A stretch of 64,000 nt of DNA from Streptomyces sp. BV286 (GTDB taxonomy: Bacteria > Actinomycetota > Actinomycetes > Streptomycetales > Streptomycetaceae): positions 62,001 through 126,000 of the forward strand of contig NZ_JAHRIB010000181.1 in NCBI RefSeq assembly GCF_019090165.1, read 5' to 3'. The position numbers and the translations under genes are program-made. The notes under the pieces were generated by a model. The model saw nothing but the letters and a program-made list of their open reading frames with translations, did no database searches and had not been told where the DNA came from. Shown piece by piece: positions 1 through 8,209 of this stretch (the first letter of the stretch is position 1; the number at the start of each line of letters is the position of its first letter).

Positions 1-627
1 TCGCTGTACGAAATCACAGGCACCGATATCACGTATTCCCCAAAGGGAAAGCCTTTGGAAGATTTACCGTATGGCGACATCACGGGCCGCGTATACGGGT
101 CGGCCGCGCGCGTGAACCCCTACAACCATTTCCCTGATCCGGTACAGATTCAGGTGGGGCCCGCAGCGGACGACTACGCCTGGTTCGGCCCCGACGAGGA
201 GGTGAAGACGACCCTCATCGTAAAGGCACCCCTCTTCCCTTTGTACAGGATCACCGTTGATGCCGATGTCGCCCGGGCCGACCGGGTACAGGTCGAGGAC
301 CGGCCGACCTCGACCCGCGGATTCACGGCTTGTGGCGACATGGAGATTACCGAGGACCGGCGCCCGCTGATCCATAAAGGACTCTTCGACCGGCTGACGG
401 AAAGCGACCGTGAAGCCGTCACGTATTGGGTGGTCAAAGGCCCGAAGGAATACGGCGACATTTCACCTTGGTGGGCACCGTATCCCTGGAACGGAGCATC
501 GATTCAGCACGCCGGGCATGGCTGCGACCACCCCTTCAGACCGAGTGACAAGGACGGACTGGAGGAGACCGCCATGGTCGGTCGCGCGAGTTCGGTGGGT
601 GAGGCCGGGCTGCCCCCGAAGCCATGA
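1..627 (+). CDS. Hypothetical protein, 5'-truncated by the window edge
   Basis: The reading frame is open from base 1, so the true start lies outside the window. The visible 208 codons end at 627. I do not recognise the family. The protein is rich in Tyr, Trp and Pro (WWAPYPWNG near the end) with no membrane segment and no clear motif. A TTA leucine codon at 64-66 would make translation depend on the bldA tRNA. Third positions are less GC-rich than in neighbouring genes, which hints at transfer. The C-terminal half may pair with sequence outside the window. Confidence 0.6.
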   Translation, partial: SLYEITGTDITYSPKGKPLEDLPYGDITGRVYGSAARVNPYNHFPDPVQIQVGPAADDYAWFGPDEEVKTTLIVKAPLFPLYRITVDADVARADRVQVEDRPTSTRGFTACGDMEITEDRRPLIHKGLFDRLTESDREAVTYWVVKGPKEYGDISPWWAPYPWNGASIQHAGHGCDHPFRPSDKDGLEETAMVGRASSVGEAGLPPKP

Positions 628-708
628 CCCTTACCCAGTCATGCCCCTGAGCGCCGAAATCGTCGACCGGGACCGCCATCCCGAAGTACCACGCCCGCAG
701 ATACAGGC

Positions 709-1203
709 CTACGGCTGGAGGTCGCTCTGGTACCAGGTGCCTGACTTGCCACCGAGATCGGCCGGGGTCGCCGGGCCGACCGGGACGAACCCGGCCTTGA
801 TCAGGACTCTCTGGGACGGGGCGTTGTCGTGGGAGGTGGCCGCTCGCAGTGTGCGCAATCCGTGCCGCGCCGTCGCCATCCGGCACAGCTCCCGAACGGT
901 CGCGGTTGCCACGCCGCGGCCGGTGACGTGCTCCGCAACCCTGTACCCGAGCCTGGCAGTGCCGTCCTCCAGGTCGTACAGGTTGAACCTGCCGACCACC
1001 GAGCCGTCCTCGGCGACGAGCGCGTAGAACACGCAGGCGCCGTCCTCCTGCTCGGCCAGCATGGCGTTGTACCCGTCGGTGAACTGTTCGAAGAACTCGT
1101 CGCCGCGGTCGGGGATCGAGGCAGCGAAATAGGTGCGGTTCGCCAGCTCGAAGGCCAGGACCGCCAGGGCATGGCCGGCATTCAGCCGCGTCAGCTCGGG
1201 CAT
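709..1203 (-). CDS. GNAT N-acetyltransferase (RimJ/RimL-like)
   Basis: A 164-residue single-domain GNAT protein that should transfer acetyl from acetyl-CoA to an amine or protein N-terminus. A VVGRFNLYDL strand is followed by LGYRVAEHVTGRGVATATVREL, which carries the acetyl-CoA-binding Q/RxxGxG/A loop (here TGRGVA). Further on is the usual ATSHDNAPSQRVLIKAGF segment, typical of the RimJ/RimL branch. The length is normal. It stands alone, tail to tail with the preceding partial gene. The substrate cannot be told from sequence. Confidence 0.85.
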   Translation of the reverse strand: MPELTRLNAGHALAVLAFELANRTYFAASIPDRGDEFFEQFTDGYNAMLAEQEDGACVFYALVAEDGSVVGRFNLYDLEDGTARLGYRVAEHVTGRGVATATVRELCRMATARHGLRTLRAATSHDNAPSQRVLIKAGFVPVGPATPADLGGKSGTWYQSDLQP

Positions 1204-1294
1204 GGCCCGACTCTACCCAGAGCGTGCACTGAGGCCACCTGAGTTTCCGCCCACGGCAGACCGTCAGTGCATCGCGCTACGGACAACAACTGGA

Positions 1295-1327
1295 GGAGGG
1301 CCTGTTCCCTCAGGGGACGGGCCCTCC
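1295..1327 (-). terminator. Hairpin downstream of the 2-MIB operon
   Basis: A 15-bp stem with two G-U pairs and a TCA loop (arms 1295-1309 and 1313-1327) lies just past the stop of the C-methyltransferase gene at 1342. Streptomyces terminators commonly lack a strong U-tract, so this is a good transcription terminator for the leftward operon. Confidence 0.6.
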
Positions 1328-1341
1328 CTGGCAGCAGAACG

Positions 1342-2244
1342 TCAGACTCGGTCGGCCGCGATGAGCAGGTACTGGAAGGACCCGTCCTTGTAGGAGTTGA
1401 TGAACGCGTCCTCAATTCCCGTGACCAGTGAGGACGTTGCCCTCAGCTCCCAGTAGGGCAGAGTGGCAGCGGTGAGGTCGACTACGGCCTGCGGCACGAG
1501 GCGGTTGTCGGCCATGGCACGCAGGTACTCCCGGCGCGAGTGGATGTTGCACTCGAAGTGCGCGTTGATCTGGGAGACCCACTTCGAAGGCTGGCCGTAC
1601 CGCGGGTTCCAGCAGCCGGTGATGGTCACATAGCGACCGCCCACCTTGAGGATGCGGGAGTGTTCCGCGAAGAGATCCTCCAAATCGACGTACATGCTCG
1701 ACTCGTTGTTCCACGAGGCCGCGGCCTGCCCGGTCCTGAAGGGCATGGAGAGCATGTTGCACACGCGGGCACGCACATGGTCCTGGATGCGGAGTTCGTG
1801 CGCTCGCTGGTTCGCGAAGTCGGCCTGCTTGGCCGACAGCGTGACACCTTCGACCTTGCATCCGAAACGTTGGTGCGCCATCACCATCGACCCGCCGCGC
1901 CCACAGCCGGCGTCCACCAGGGTGTCGTCACTCCCGATGTCACCGAGGTGCCCCAGCAGGACGTCGGCCTGCGCCGACTCCAGTCGGTGGAGCTCGGCGA
2001 TCAGCTTCTTCTCGCTCTCGCTGTCCCCGGCTTCGCCGAGTGCGGAGTGGTCGACCTCGCCGATGCCGTAGTGGTGGTGGTAGAGACCGTCGACATCGCC
2101 GAGACGCAGGTTCACGGGCCTGGCCTCCCCGTCCCAGTATCGGGCGATGTCTCCCTGGTAGGGAGTCGCCGGGCCCGGGATGCGCAGAGGGGCGTCGGTG
2201 GCGGTGAGTCCGGTGCTGGTCGTGCTGGTCACAGATGAGTCCAT
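1342..2244 (-). CDS. gdpmt: Geranyl diphosphate 2-C-methyltransferase (2-MIB biosynthesis)
   Basis: A SAM-dependent enzyme that methylates C2 of geranyl diphosphate, giving the C11 precursor of 2-methylisoborneol. The 300-residue protein matches the S. coelicolor enzyme (SCO7701) as I recall it nearly residue for residue. Shared segments include DIARYWDGEARPVNLRLGD, the SAM-binding VDAGCGRGGSMVMA and ASWNNESSMYVDL, and GCWNPRYGQPSKWVSQINA. The ATG at 2242-2244 was chosen because AGGAAG precedes it and it lies 5 bp after the cyclase stop. The frame is open further upstream, but that stretch overlaps the cyclase. It is the last gene of the 2-MIB operon. Confidence 0.97.
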   Translation of the reverse strand: MDSSVTSTTSTGLTATDAPLRIPGPATPYQGDIARYWDGEARPVNLRLGDVDGLYHHHYGIGEVDHSALGEAGDSESEKKLIAELHRLESAQADVLLGHLGDIGSDDTLVDAGCGRGGSMVMAHQRFGCKVEGVTLSAKQADFANQRAHELRIQDHVRARVCNMLSMPFRTGQAAASWNNESSMYVDLEDLFAEHSRILKVGGRYVTITGCWNPRYGQPSKWVSQINAHFECNIHSRREYLRAMADNRLVPQAVVDLTAATLPYWELRATSSLVTGIEDAFINSYKDGSFQYLLIAADRV

Positions 2245-2249
2245 TCTTC

Positions 2250-3572
2250 CTACCAGAAGTCCGGCAGGCTGTAGCGATAGGTGTTGGTCTGGTGCCAGTG
2301 GTGGTTGCCGTCGACCCAAGCGGCCACGCCTCGCAGGAAGCGCTGCACACTCGGGACGGGGCAGTTGGAGGTCAGGGCTGCGGCTTCGGTCTCGAATCCG
2401 TGCATGAGCTCGTTGTGGACCTCGACCGACTTCAGATAGGCGTCCCGGTCAGAGAGGTCCTCACGTTCAGCGATCACCACGGGCAGGTTGAGGTGCCGGC
2501 CCGGAGCGTCGAGCTCCTTGGTGTACGAGTACAGGTCGTTCACGATGGTCGTCGCGTTGCCCGCGAGCGCGATGACCTTCTGCATGGCGGCCTGGGCATG
2601 CAGGTCCATCGGCAGTTCGTAGCCGCCGATGGTGTCGGTGATGGTCGGGCAGGGGCGGAAGTTGTTGAACTGGCGCATCGCCAGGTACTCCCACACCTCG
2701 GGTACGTGCTCCATCTGGGCCCAGGCGGCTTCGGCGAGATAGCCCAGGTGAAGCCGGGCCATGTCGTGCCGGTACCGGTCGGCCTGGGAGCGGCTGGCCA
2801 CTTGGTCGAAGTAGTCCATCGCGGAGCAGTAGGCGCGCCGCGGCGCGTCCGCCTGGAGCGACTTCGCCCATTGCGTCTGGTACTCCTCCGTCGTGTGCAC
2901 GGGGTCAAGTGCTGTGTGCGCCAGCAGAAGGCGCTCACCGAGGCCGACGGGTGAGCCACCGTGGTCCTCGCAGTAGTAGTCGTCCACCGCGTTCTCGGCC
3001 ACCATCAGGCGTGTGGCGATCATCAGGTGGTCGACGGTGGGCGCGTCCGGATGGCAGCCGACCATGTAGCGGCCCACGGAGAAGCCGTCGAACTGTTCCT
3101 CCAGGTCCTCGGGATACAGGGAGACCTCGTCCATCGCCCAGGTCTTGATTCTTCGGCTGACCTCTTCGACGCGCACCGGATCGGGCTCGGCCACCTGGTG
3201 GTGGTAGAGGCCCGGGATCGCCCTGCCTGCCACAGGAGTTGCCGACGCCTTCGAAGGCGTCGGCGGCTGCTCCCGTGGGATCAGGCGCAGACCTGCCGTG
3301 CCCAGGCCGCTGGGGCCGCGCAGGATCCGTTCCATGCCGGGGATCGGTGTCGGCGCCACGGCTGTCGCCACGACGGTCGGAGTATCGGGGGGAGGCGGTG
3401 CCGGTACGGGAACCGGAGGCGGTGCGGACGGGAGTAGCGCACCCGATGGGCCGCCGGTGGCAGCCTTGATATCGCAGGCGCGGGCCGCGGCCTCAGCGAG
3501 GACACGCGCCCCGAAGTGGGCAGCGGCCTCAGGCAGGCTCGACTGCGGAGGTGTCGGCTCAGGCGCGGACAT
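2250..3572 (-). CDS. 2-methylisoborneol synthase (class I terpene cyclase)
   Basis: Cyclises 2-methylgeranyl diphosphate to 2-methylisoborneol. The 440-residue protein has the Mg-binding motifs of class I terpene synthases: DDYYCED near residue 197 and the NSE-type NDLYSYTKE near residue 344. It ends in the family-typical YRYSLPDFW. The first 110 or so residues are Ala/Pro-rich and look disordered, with a P-V-P-A-P-P-P run and the motifs GMERILRGPSGLGTAGLRL and AGRAIPGLYHHQ. In encapsulin-linked cyclases this region directs cargo loading. The start at 3572 has AAGGAG seven bases upstream. It lies between the shell gene (105 bp gap) and the methyltransferase gene. Confidence 0.97.
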   Translation of the reverse strand: MSAPEPTPPQSSLPEAAAHFGARVLAEAAARACDIKAATGGPSGALLPSAPPPVPVPAPPPPDTPTVVATAVAPTPIPGMERILRGPSGLGTAGLRLIPREQPPTPSKASATPVAGRAIPGLYHHQVAEPDPVRVEEVSRRIKTWAMDEVSLYPEDLEEQFDGFSVGRYMVGCHPDAPTVDHLMIATRLMVAENAVDDYYCEDHGGSPVGLGERLLLAHTALDPVHTTEEYQTQWAKSLQADAPRRAYCSAMDYFDQVASRSQADRYRHDMARLHLGYLAEAAWAQMEHVPEVWEYLAMRQFNNFRPCPTITDTIGGYELPMDLHAQAAMQKVIALAGNATTIVNDLYSYTKELDAPGRHLNLPVVIAEREDLSDRDAYLKSVEVHNELMHGFETEAAALTSNCPVPSVQRFLRGVAAWVDGNHHWHQTNTYRYSLPDFW

Positions 3573-3677
3573 GGAGCGCTCCTTGATGGGGTGGGCGGCT
3601 GTCCTGGGACGTTCAGTCATGCGCGACGGGCTCGGCGGGTCCACGGCGTCGCACCATGCCTGAACAGGCCGGGCCGG

Positions 3678-5090
3678 CTACCTGGGCCAGCGGGCGATCT
3701 GCACGTTCTCCAGCACGCCGACCGCGTCCGGCACGAGGATGGCGGCCGAGTAGTAGGTGCTGACGAGGTAGGACGTGATCGCCTGCTCGTTGAGGCCCAT
3801 GAACCGTACTGACAGACCCGGTTCGTACTCGTCCGGCAGGCCCGTCTGATGAAGACCGATGACGCCCTGGTTCTCCTCGCCGGTGCGCATGCAGAGGATC
3901 GAACTGGTCGCCTCCTTCGTGATGGGGATCTTGTTGCAGGGAAGGATGGGAACCCCGCGCCAGGCCGGGACCTGCTGACCACCGAGGTCGACGTGGTCCG
4001 GATAGAGCCCGCGCGCGTTGAACTCCCGCCCGATCGCAGCGATGGTTTTGGGATGCGCGAGGTAGAACTTCGACCCTCGACGGCGGCAGAGCAGATCGTC
4101 CATGTCGTCCGGTGTCGGCGGGCCGGAGTGCGTCTGGATGCGCTGCTTGAAGTCGGCGTTGTGGAGCAGGCCGAACTCCCTGTTGTTGATCAGCTCATGC
4201 TCCTGGCGCTCGCGCAACGCCTCGATGGTGAGCCTGAGTTGCTCTTTGGTCTGGTTCATCGGCCCGTTGTAGAGGTCGGCGACCCTCGTGTGGATCCGCA
4301 GAATGGTCTGCGCGACCGACAGTTCGTACTCGCGCGGGTTGAGTTCGTAGTCGACGAACGCGCCGGGCAGCTCATGCTCGCCGGTGTGCCCGGCCGACAT
4401 CGCGATCTCCGCCTCGCCGCGGTGGTTCTGCCGTTGGCGGGGAAGCGACGTGAACTCTGCGATGTGGTCCCGCAGTCCCGGCGCCGTGGACACTACGGAC
4501 TCGAAGTCGGCGCGCGACAGGGTGAGCAGGATGCCCGAGGTCTCAGCAGTGGCGGTGTGTTCCCACCGGGCGTCCCCGTCCAGCAGGGAGTCGTCCCCGA
4601 ACCGGTCGCCATCGGCGAGCACGTCCACGGCGACCTCGTCGCCATAACCGCCGACCGAAGTCCGGCTGATGCGGCCGTGGGCGATCAGGTGGAGCTGGTC
4701 GGCGGGCGCGCCACGCGCCACCAGCGTCTCACCGGCCCGGAATTCGCGTTGCTCGCACCGATCGGCGAGGGCGGTCAGTACCTCCACGTCGTCGAAGCCG
4801 CGCAGTAAGGCCAGTTCACCGAGTTCTCGGGGGATCACCCGGACATCGGCGCCGTCCTGGACGAACTCCACGCGCCCGTCGCCGACGGTGTAGGTGAGGC
4901 GACGGTTCACCCGGTAGGCCCCGCCCTTGGTCTCCACCCAGGGGAGCATCCGCAGCAGCCAGCGGGAGGTGATCTCCTGCATCTGCGGGGCGGACTTGGT
5001 GGTGTGGGCGAGGTTGCGGGCGGCCGCCGTACCGAGACTGGATTGCCGGGGTGGCTCCAGTCGCGCTTCCGGGCTCGAGTCAAGACTCAT
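3678..5090 (-). CDS. Family 2B encapsulin shell protein with cNMP-binding domain
   Basis: A 470-residue protein often annotated as Crp/Fnr-like, but it has no helix-turn-helix. It corresponds to the family 2B encapsulins found beside 2-MIB synthase (S. coelicolor SCO7699). An N-terminal arm (about 1-95) precedes a cyclic-nucleotide-binding fold at about 110-205, with FRAGETLVARGAPADQLHLI and the phosphate-cassette-like GDRFGDDSLLDGDARWEHTATA. The remainder (about 225-470) is the HK97-type shell fold, including RVADLYNGPMNQTKEQLRL and GSKFYLAHPKTIAAIGREF. It should assemble an icosahedral compartment around the terpene cyclase. It is the first gene of the operon, with AAGGAG ten bases before its ATG. 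Confidence 0.92.
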   Translation of the reverse strand: MSLDSSPEARLEPPRQSSLGTAAARNLAHTTKSAPQMQEITSRWLLRMLPWVETKGGAYRVNRRLTYTVGDGRVEFVQDGADVRVIPRELGELALLRGFDDVEVLTALADRCEQREFRAGETLVARGAPADQLHLIAHGRISRTSVGGYGDEVAVDVLADGDRFGDDSLLDGDARWEHTATAETSGILLTLSRADFESVVSTAPGLRDHIAEFTSLPRQRQNHRGEAEIAMSAGHTGEHELPGAFVDYELNPREYELSVAQTILRIHTRVADLYNGPMNQTKEQLRLTIEALRERQEHELINNREFGLLHNADFKQRIQTHSGPPTPDDMDDLLCRRRGSKFYLAHPKTIAAIGREFNARGLYPDHVDLGGQQVPAWRGVPILPCNKIPITKEATSSILCMRTGEENQGVIGLHQTGLPDEYEPGLSVRFMGLNEQAITSYLVSTYYSAAILVPDAVGVLENVQIARWPR

Positions 5091-5511
5091 CGGACGAGCT
5101 CTCCTTGCTCAGGGCGGTGGTGGCACGCATGCGGGCGTCTTCGGGCAAAGGAAGGAATGAGGGGTATCCGGTGGGGAATCCATCCAGATCCAGATGAACC
5201 CTAGTGACTGCCGCGCCCTGTGGACCAAGGAAAGTCGACGACATTAACTCGATACGATGATCGCGCCCGCGTGATGTTTGCCCGGGGCGGCGACGGGATT
5301 CGGCCCCGATGGGGCGGCGCGACCCCGCAAGCGGCCGGTCGTCTTCCACGGTGAGGGACCGGCGAGCCGGGAGGGCGCGGAAGCGCCGTACAGCGAGGGC
5401 GGCCTGGGTGAACTGGTGCCGTGGCCGGCATGGTTCGCCGGGCTGCTGGGCGGGGAAGTGGTGGCGCTTATCGGGAGGCGTTTCGAGTAGCCGCTGCGTA
5501 GGGTCTGCCGG
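5091..5511. other. Leader and promoter region of the 2-MIB operon; no convincing gene
   Basis: This 421-bp gap precedes both the leftward shell gene and the rightward hydrolase gene. On the minus strand, a TAGGGT hexamer with TTGGTC about 19 bases before it could be the operon promoter, but the spacing is poor. A 70-codon frame from a TTG at 5278 to 5490 (+) ends LGELVPWPAWFAGLLGG and might be a remnant. It has no ribosome binding site, and I do not call it a gene. Confidence 0.35.
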
Positions 5512-6276
5512 ATGACGCTCTCTCATGATGTGGCCGGAGACGGTCCGGTGCTCATGCTGTTGCATTCCGGGGTGTGTGACCGGCGGATGTGGGATGCCCA
5601 GTGGCAGGCCTTGATCGACGCCGGTTATCGGCTGGTGCGTTGTGATCTTCGGGGCTTTGGTGGGACTCCGGCGCCGGACGGGCCTTACTGCGACGCCGAG
5701 GATGTGCTGGCCCTGCTGAACACCCTGGGCATCGCGCAGGCGGCACTGGTGGGATCCTCGTACGGCGGGCAGGTCGCCTTGGAGATCGCCGCGCGCTGGC
5801 CGGGTCGGGTGAGCGCCCTCGGGTTGATCTGTTCCGCCCTGCCCGGTCATGAACCTTCTGCCGAACTGAGTGCGCTCGGGGAGCGCGAGGAAGCGCTGAT
5901 CGAGGCGGGGGACATCGCCGGGGCGACGGAGCTGATGGTCGAAACCTGGCTCGGCCCGGACGCCGACGAGACCGCCCGCGAGGCGGTACGCCAGATGCAG
6001 CGGCATGCCTTCGAGGTGCAGCTGGCCGCCGCTGAGGAGTTCGAGCCCGTCGAGACCGAGGTTGATCTGGCGGCAGTTCAAGCACCCTGCCTGGTCCTGT
6101 CGGGCGCGCATGATCTGGGGGACTTCCGACGGATCGCTGCCCGACTGCCGCATCTGCTCGCGAACGCCGACCATGTCGAACTGCCTTGGGCAGGTCACCT
6201 TCCAAGCCTGGAGCGGCCATCGGCCGTGACCGATCTACTGACCGGCTTCCTCATGGAAAGAGTCCCTGTCGGTTGA
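5512..6276 (+). CDS. Alpha/beta-fold hydrolase
   Basis: A 254-residue cytosolic hydrolase. Seen: the oxyanion HSG segment (LLHSGVCDRRMW), the nucleophile elbow GSSYGG near residue 84, an acid strand LSGAHDLGDF and the catalytic His in WAGHLPSLERP near the end. This is the order of the canonical Ser-Asp-His triad. It resembles the 3-oxoadipate enol-lactonase/esterase group, but no neighbouring aromatic-degradation gene supports a specific substrate. It is monocistronic and converges on the cupin gene across a terminator. Confidence 0.85.
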   Translation: MTLSHDVAGDGPVLMLLHSGVCDRRMWDAQWQALIDAGYRLVRCDLRGFGGTPAPDGPYCDAEDVLALLNTLGIAQAALVGSSYGGQVALEIAARWPGRVSALGLICSALPGHEPSAELSALGEREEALIEAGDIAGATELMVETWLGPDADETAREAVRQMQRHAFEVQLAAAEEFEPVETEVDLAAVQAPCLVLSGAHDLGDFRRIAARLPHLLANADHVELPWAGHLPSLERPSAVTDLLTGFLMERVPVG

Positions 6277-6290
6277 GCCTGTTCGCGGCC

Positions 6291-6321
6291 CGCCCCCTCA
6301 TGCGGCGTCAAGGAGGGGGCG
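6291..6321. terminator. Bidirectional terminator between hydrolase and cupin genes
   Basis: Perfect 9-bp arms CGCCCCCTC (6291-6299) and GAGGGGGCG (6313-6321) with a 13-base loop, between two convergent genes that end at 6276 and 6342. Confidence 0.6.
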
Positions 6322-6341
6322 CCCGCTCCGGGGGATGCCCT

Positions 6342-6734
6342 TCAGTCGAGTACGTGCCCTGTCGTCGCGTCCACATGGTCGGGGATGTCCTCGTGGCGAT
6401 CACCGACCGTTGCCGTTCCCGTGGGCTCGAACATGAGGATCGCGGCGCCGGCCGGGGCGGACGGCTTGTGCTCCGTACCTCGGGGCACGGTGAAGACCGC
6501 ACCTTGTGCGAGCACGACCGTGCGCTCCCCTGCGGGCTCGCGAAGGGCGATGTGCAGTTCACCGTCGAGCACCAGAAAGAACTCGTCGGTTTCGTCGTGA
6601 GCGTGCCAGACGTGCTCACCGTCGACCTTGGCAATGCGTACGTCGTAGTCATTGACGCGCGAGACGATGCGAGGGCTCCACAAGGCGTCGAAGGAGGCCA
6701 GGGCCTTGGCAAGGGATACGGGTTCGGTGCTCAT
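6342..6734 (-). CDS. Cupin-domain protein
   Basis: A 130-residue single-cupin protein. The first cupin motif is seen as WHAHDETDEFFLVLDGEL, with two His and a Glu as metal ligands. The second is GAVFTVPRGTEHKPSA, with its His. Small cupins of this type bind a metal and act as dioxygenases, isomerases or sugar-binding sensors; the substrate is unknown. It is transcribed divergently from a GlxA-type regulator with only about 50 bp between them, so that regulator probably controls it. Confidence 0.85.
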   Translation of the reverse strand: MSTEPVSLAKALASFDALWSPRIVSRVNDYDVRIAKVDGEHVWHAHDETDEFFLVLDGELHIALREPAGERTVVLAQGAVFTVPRGTEHKPSAPAGAAILMFEPTGTATVGDRHEDIPDHVDATTGHVLD

Positions 6735-6786
6735 GAACTCATCGTTGCGCCTGTCGCCCGGTCGACGTGAGTGCTAGGAATTGCAC

Positions 6787-7788
6787 ATGGCGCAAGAATC
6801 CTCGCACGCAGCCCACTCGGTCCATGCCGCCGGACCGCACCGCGTCGTTGTCATCGTGGACGAGAACTCCAACCCCTTCGAGCTCGGCTGTGCGACCGAG
6901 ATCTTCGGCCTGCGCAGACCCGAGATCGGCCGTGATCTCTACGATTTCAGGCTCTGCTCGCCCGAGTCCACCACGCCCATGCGAGACGGATTCTTCACCC
7001 TCACGGGAGTCGCGGATCTGGAAGCGGCCGAGTCGGCGGACACCCTGATCGTCCCCAACCGGCCCGACACCGAGGTTCCCCGTCGCCCGGCTGTGCTCGA
7101 CGCCGTCCGGCGAGCTCACGCGCGTGGTGCACGCCTCGTCGGCTTCTGCAGCGGCGCCTTCACCCTGGCCGAGGCGGGTGTCCTCGACGGGCGCCGGGCC
7201 ACCGCGCACTGGCAGTGGGCCGGCTCCTTCCGGACCCGCTTCCCTGCCGTACACCTCGAATCGGACGTGCTGTTCGTGGACGACGGAGACATCCTCACCG
7301 CCGCGGGGAGCGCCGCCGCCCTCGATCTCGGGCTGCACATCGTCCGCCGCGACCACGGCGCGGAGATCGCCAACGCCGTGAGCCGACGGCTGGTCTTCGC
7401 CGCCCACCGCGACGGTGGGCAACGGCAGTTCGTCGAGCGACCGGTGCCCGACCTGCCCGACGAATCACTGGCACCCGTCCTGGCCTGGGCCCAGGAACGG
7501 CTGGACTCGGTCCTCACCGTGTCCGAGCTCGCGGCACGGGCGGCGGTCAGTCCGGCGACACTGCATCGCCGCTTCCAGGCACAGCTGGGCACGACTCCGC
7601 TCGCATGGCTCACGGGCGAACGGGTCGCCCTGGCCTGCCGACTGATCGAGCGGGGGGAGTCACGCTTCGACGTGGTCGCGCGAAGCACCGGGCTCGGCAC
7701 CGCCGCCAACCTGCGAGCGCTGATGCGTCGCGAGACCGGCCTCAATCCGTTGGCGTACAGGCGACGGTTCGGACCGCAGGCCGGCTGA
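6787..7788 (+). CDS. GlxA-family transcriptional regulator (DJ-1/PfpI plus AraC HTH)
   Basis: A 333-residue protein in two parts. Residues about 15-200 form a DJ-1/PfpI-like domain with the elbow VGFCSGAFTLAEAG, followed by ATAHWQWAGSFRTRFP. Residues about 225-330 are two AraC helix-turn-helices (LTVSELAARAAVSPATLHRRF and FDVVARSTGLGTAANLRALMRRETG). I chose the ATG at 6787; a TTG two codons earlier is possible. GlxA-type proteins usually activate catabolic genes in response to a small ligand. The divergent cupin gene is the likely target. Confidence 0.9.
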   Translation: MAQESSHAAHSVHAAGPHRVVVIVDENSNPFELGCATEIFGLRRPEIGRDLYDFRLCSPESTTPMRDGFFTLTGVADLEAAESADTLIVPNRPDTEVPRRPAVLDAVRRAHARGARLVGFCSGAFTLAEAGVLDGRRATAHWQWAGSFRTRFPAVHLESDVLFVDDGDILTAAGSAAALDLGLHIVRRDHGAEIANAVSRRLVFAAHRDGGQRQFVERPVPDLPDESLAPVLAWAQERLDSVLTVSELAARAAVSPATLHRRFQAQLGTTPLAWLTGERVALACRLIERGESRFDVVARSTGLGTAANLRALMRRETGLNPLAYRRRFGPQAG

Positions 7789-8068
7789 ACTCCAGGCATC
7801 GTCCTCCGGGAAGCCACCTAGGTCTGTGGATCGTTCTGTGCGTCAGCGCCGGTATTGCCGGATGCGAGCGCGCTGGTTGCTTCTTGTCCAGCACGTGGTC
7901 GTCCTGAGGGCCCCGTGCACCGGGGAACCAGGCGGTGTCGACGTCGGTGGTGCCGAGTTCGGCGTGGGCCTCGGGACGGGTGCGGCGGATGCGGGCGGCG
8001 AGGACCACGCCGGCCAGGACACTCTGGGCGACGCCGACCACCCACGGCGAGCAGTGCCGTGGGTGCAT
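7742..8068 (-). pseudogene. Possible membrane-protein remnant
   Basis: On the minus strand a stretch from about 8068 to 7850 has Streptomyces-like third-position GC. It reads as one hydrophobic segment (VVGVAQSVLAGVVLAA) followed by RIRRTRPEAHAELGTTDVDTAWFPG. Beyond this the codon bias is lost, and the frame runs into the 3' end of the GlxA-like gene. It looks like a decayed C-terminal piece of a small integral membrane protein. I do not recognise a family, and a short functional gene cannot be excluded. Confidence 0.3.
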
Positions 8069-8209
8069 CCGGCCCCAGCACCTACTGCGGCGCGTTCACG
8101 AGGGTCCTGGGCCTGGGTTTTCGGGTGAGACCGAAAGTGAGTGCGGCGCGGCAGGCACCCGGACACCCTGAAGTCGACCGGCGAGGTGTGGGTGTAGGGG
8201 GGAGACCTG

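Noticed and set aside
3678..5090. Reading the cNMP-binding protein as a Crp/Fnr transcription factor
   Set aside because: There is no C-terminal winged helix; the C-terminal half and the operon context fit a family 2B encapsulin.
5080..6198. 372-codon minus-strand frame opposite the hydrolase gene
   Set aside because: It is the antisense shadow of the plus-strand hydrolase, which has clear catalytic motifs; the shadow has no recognisable domain.
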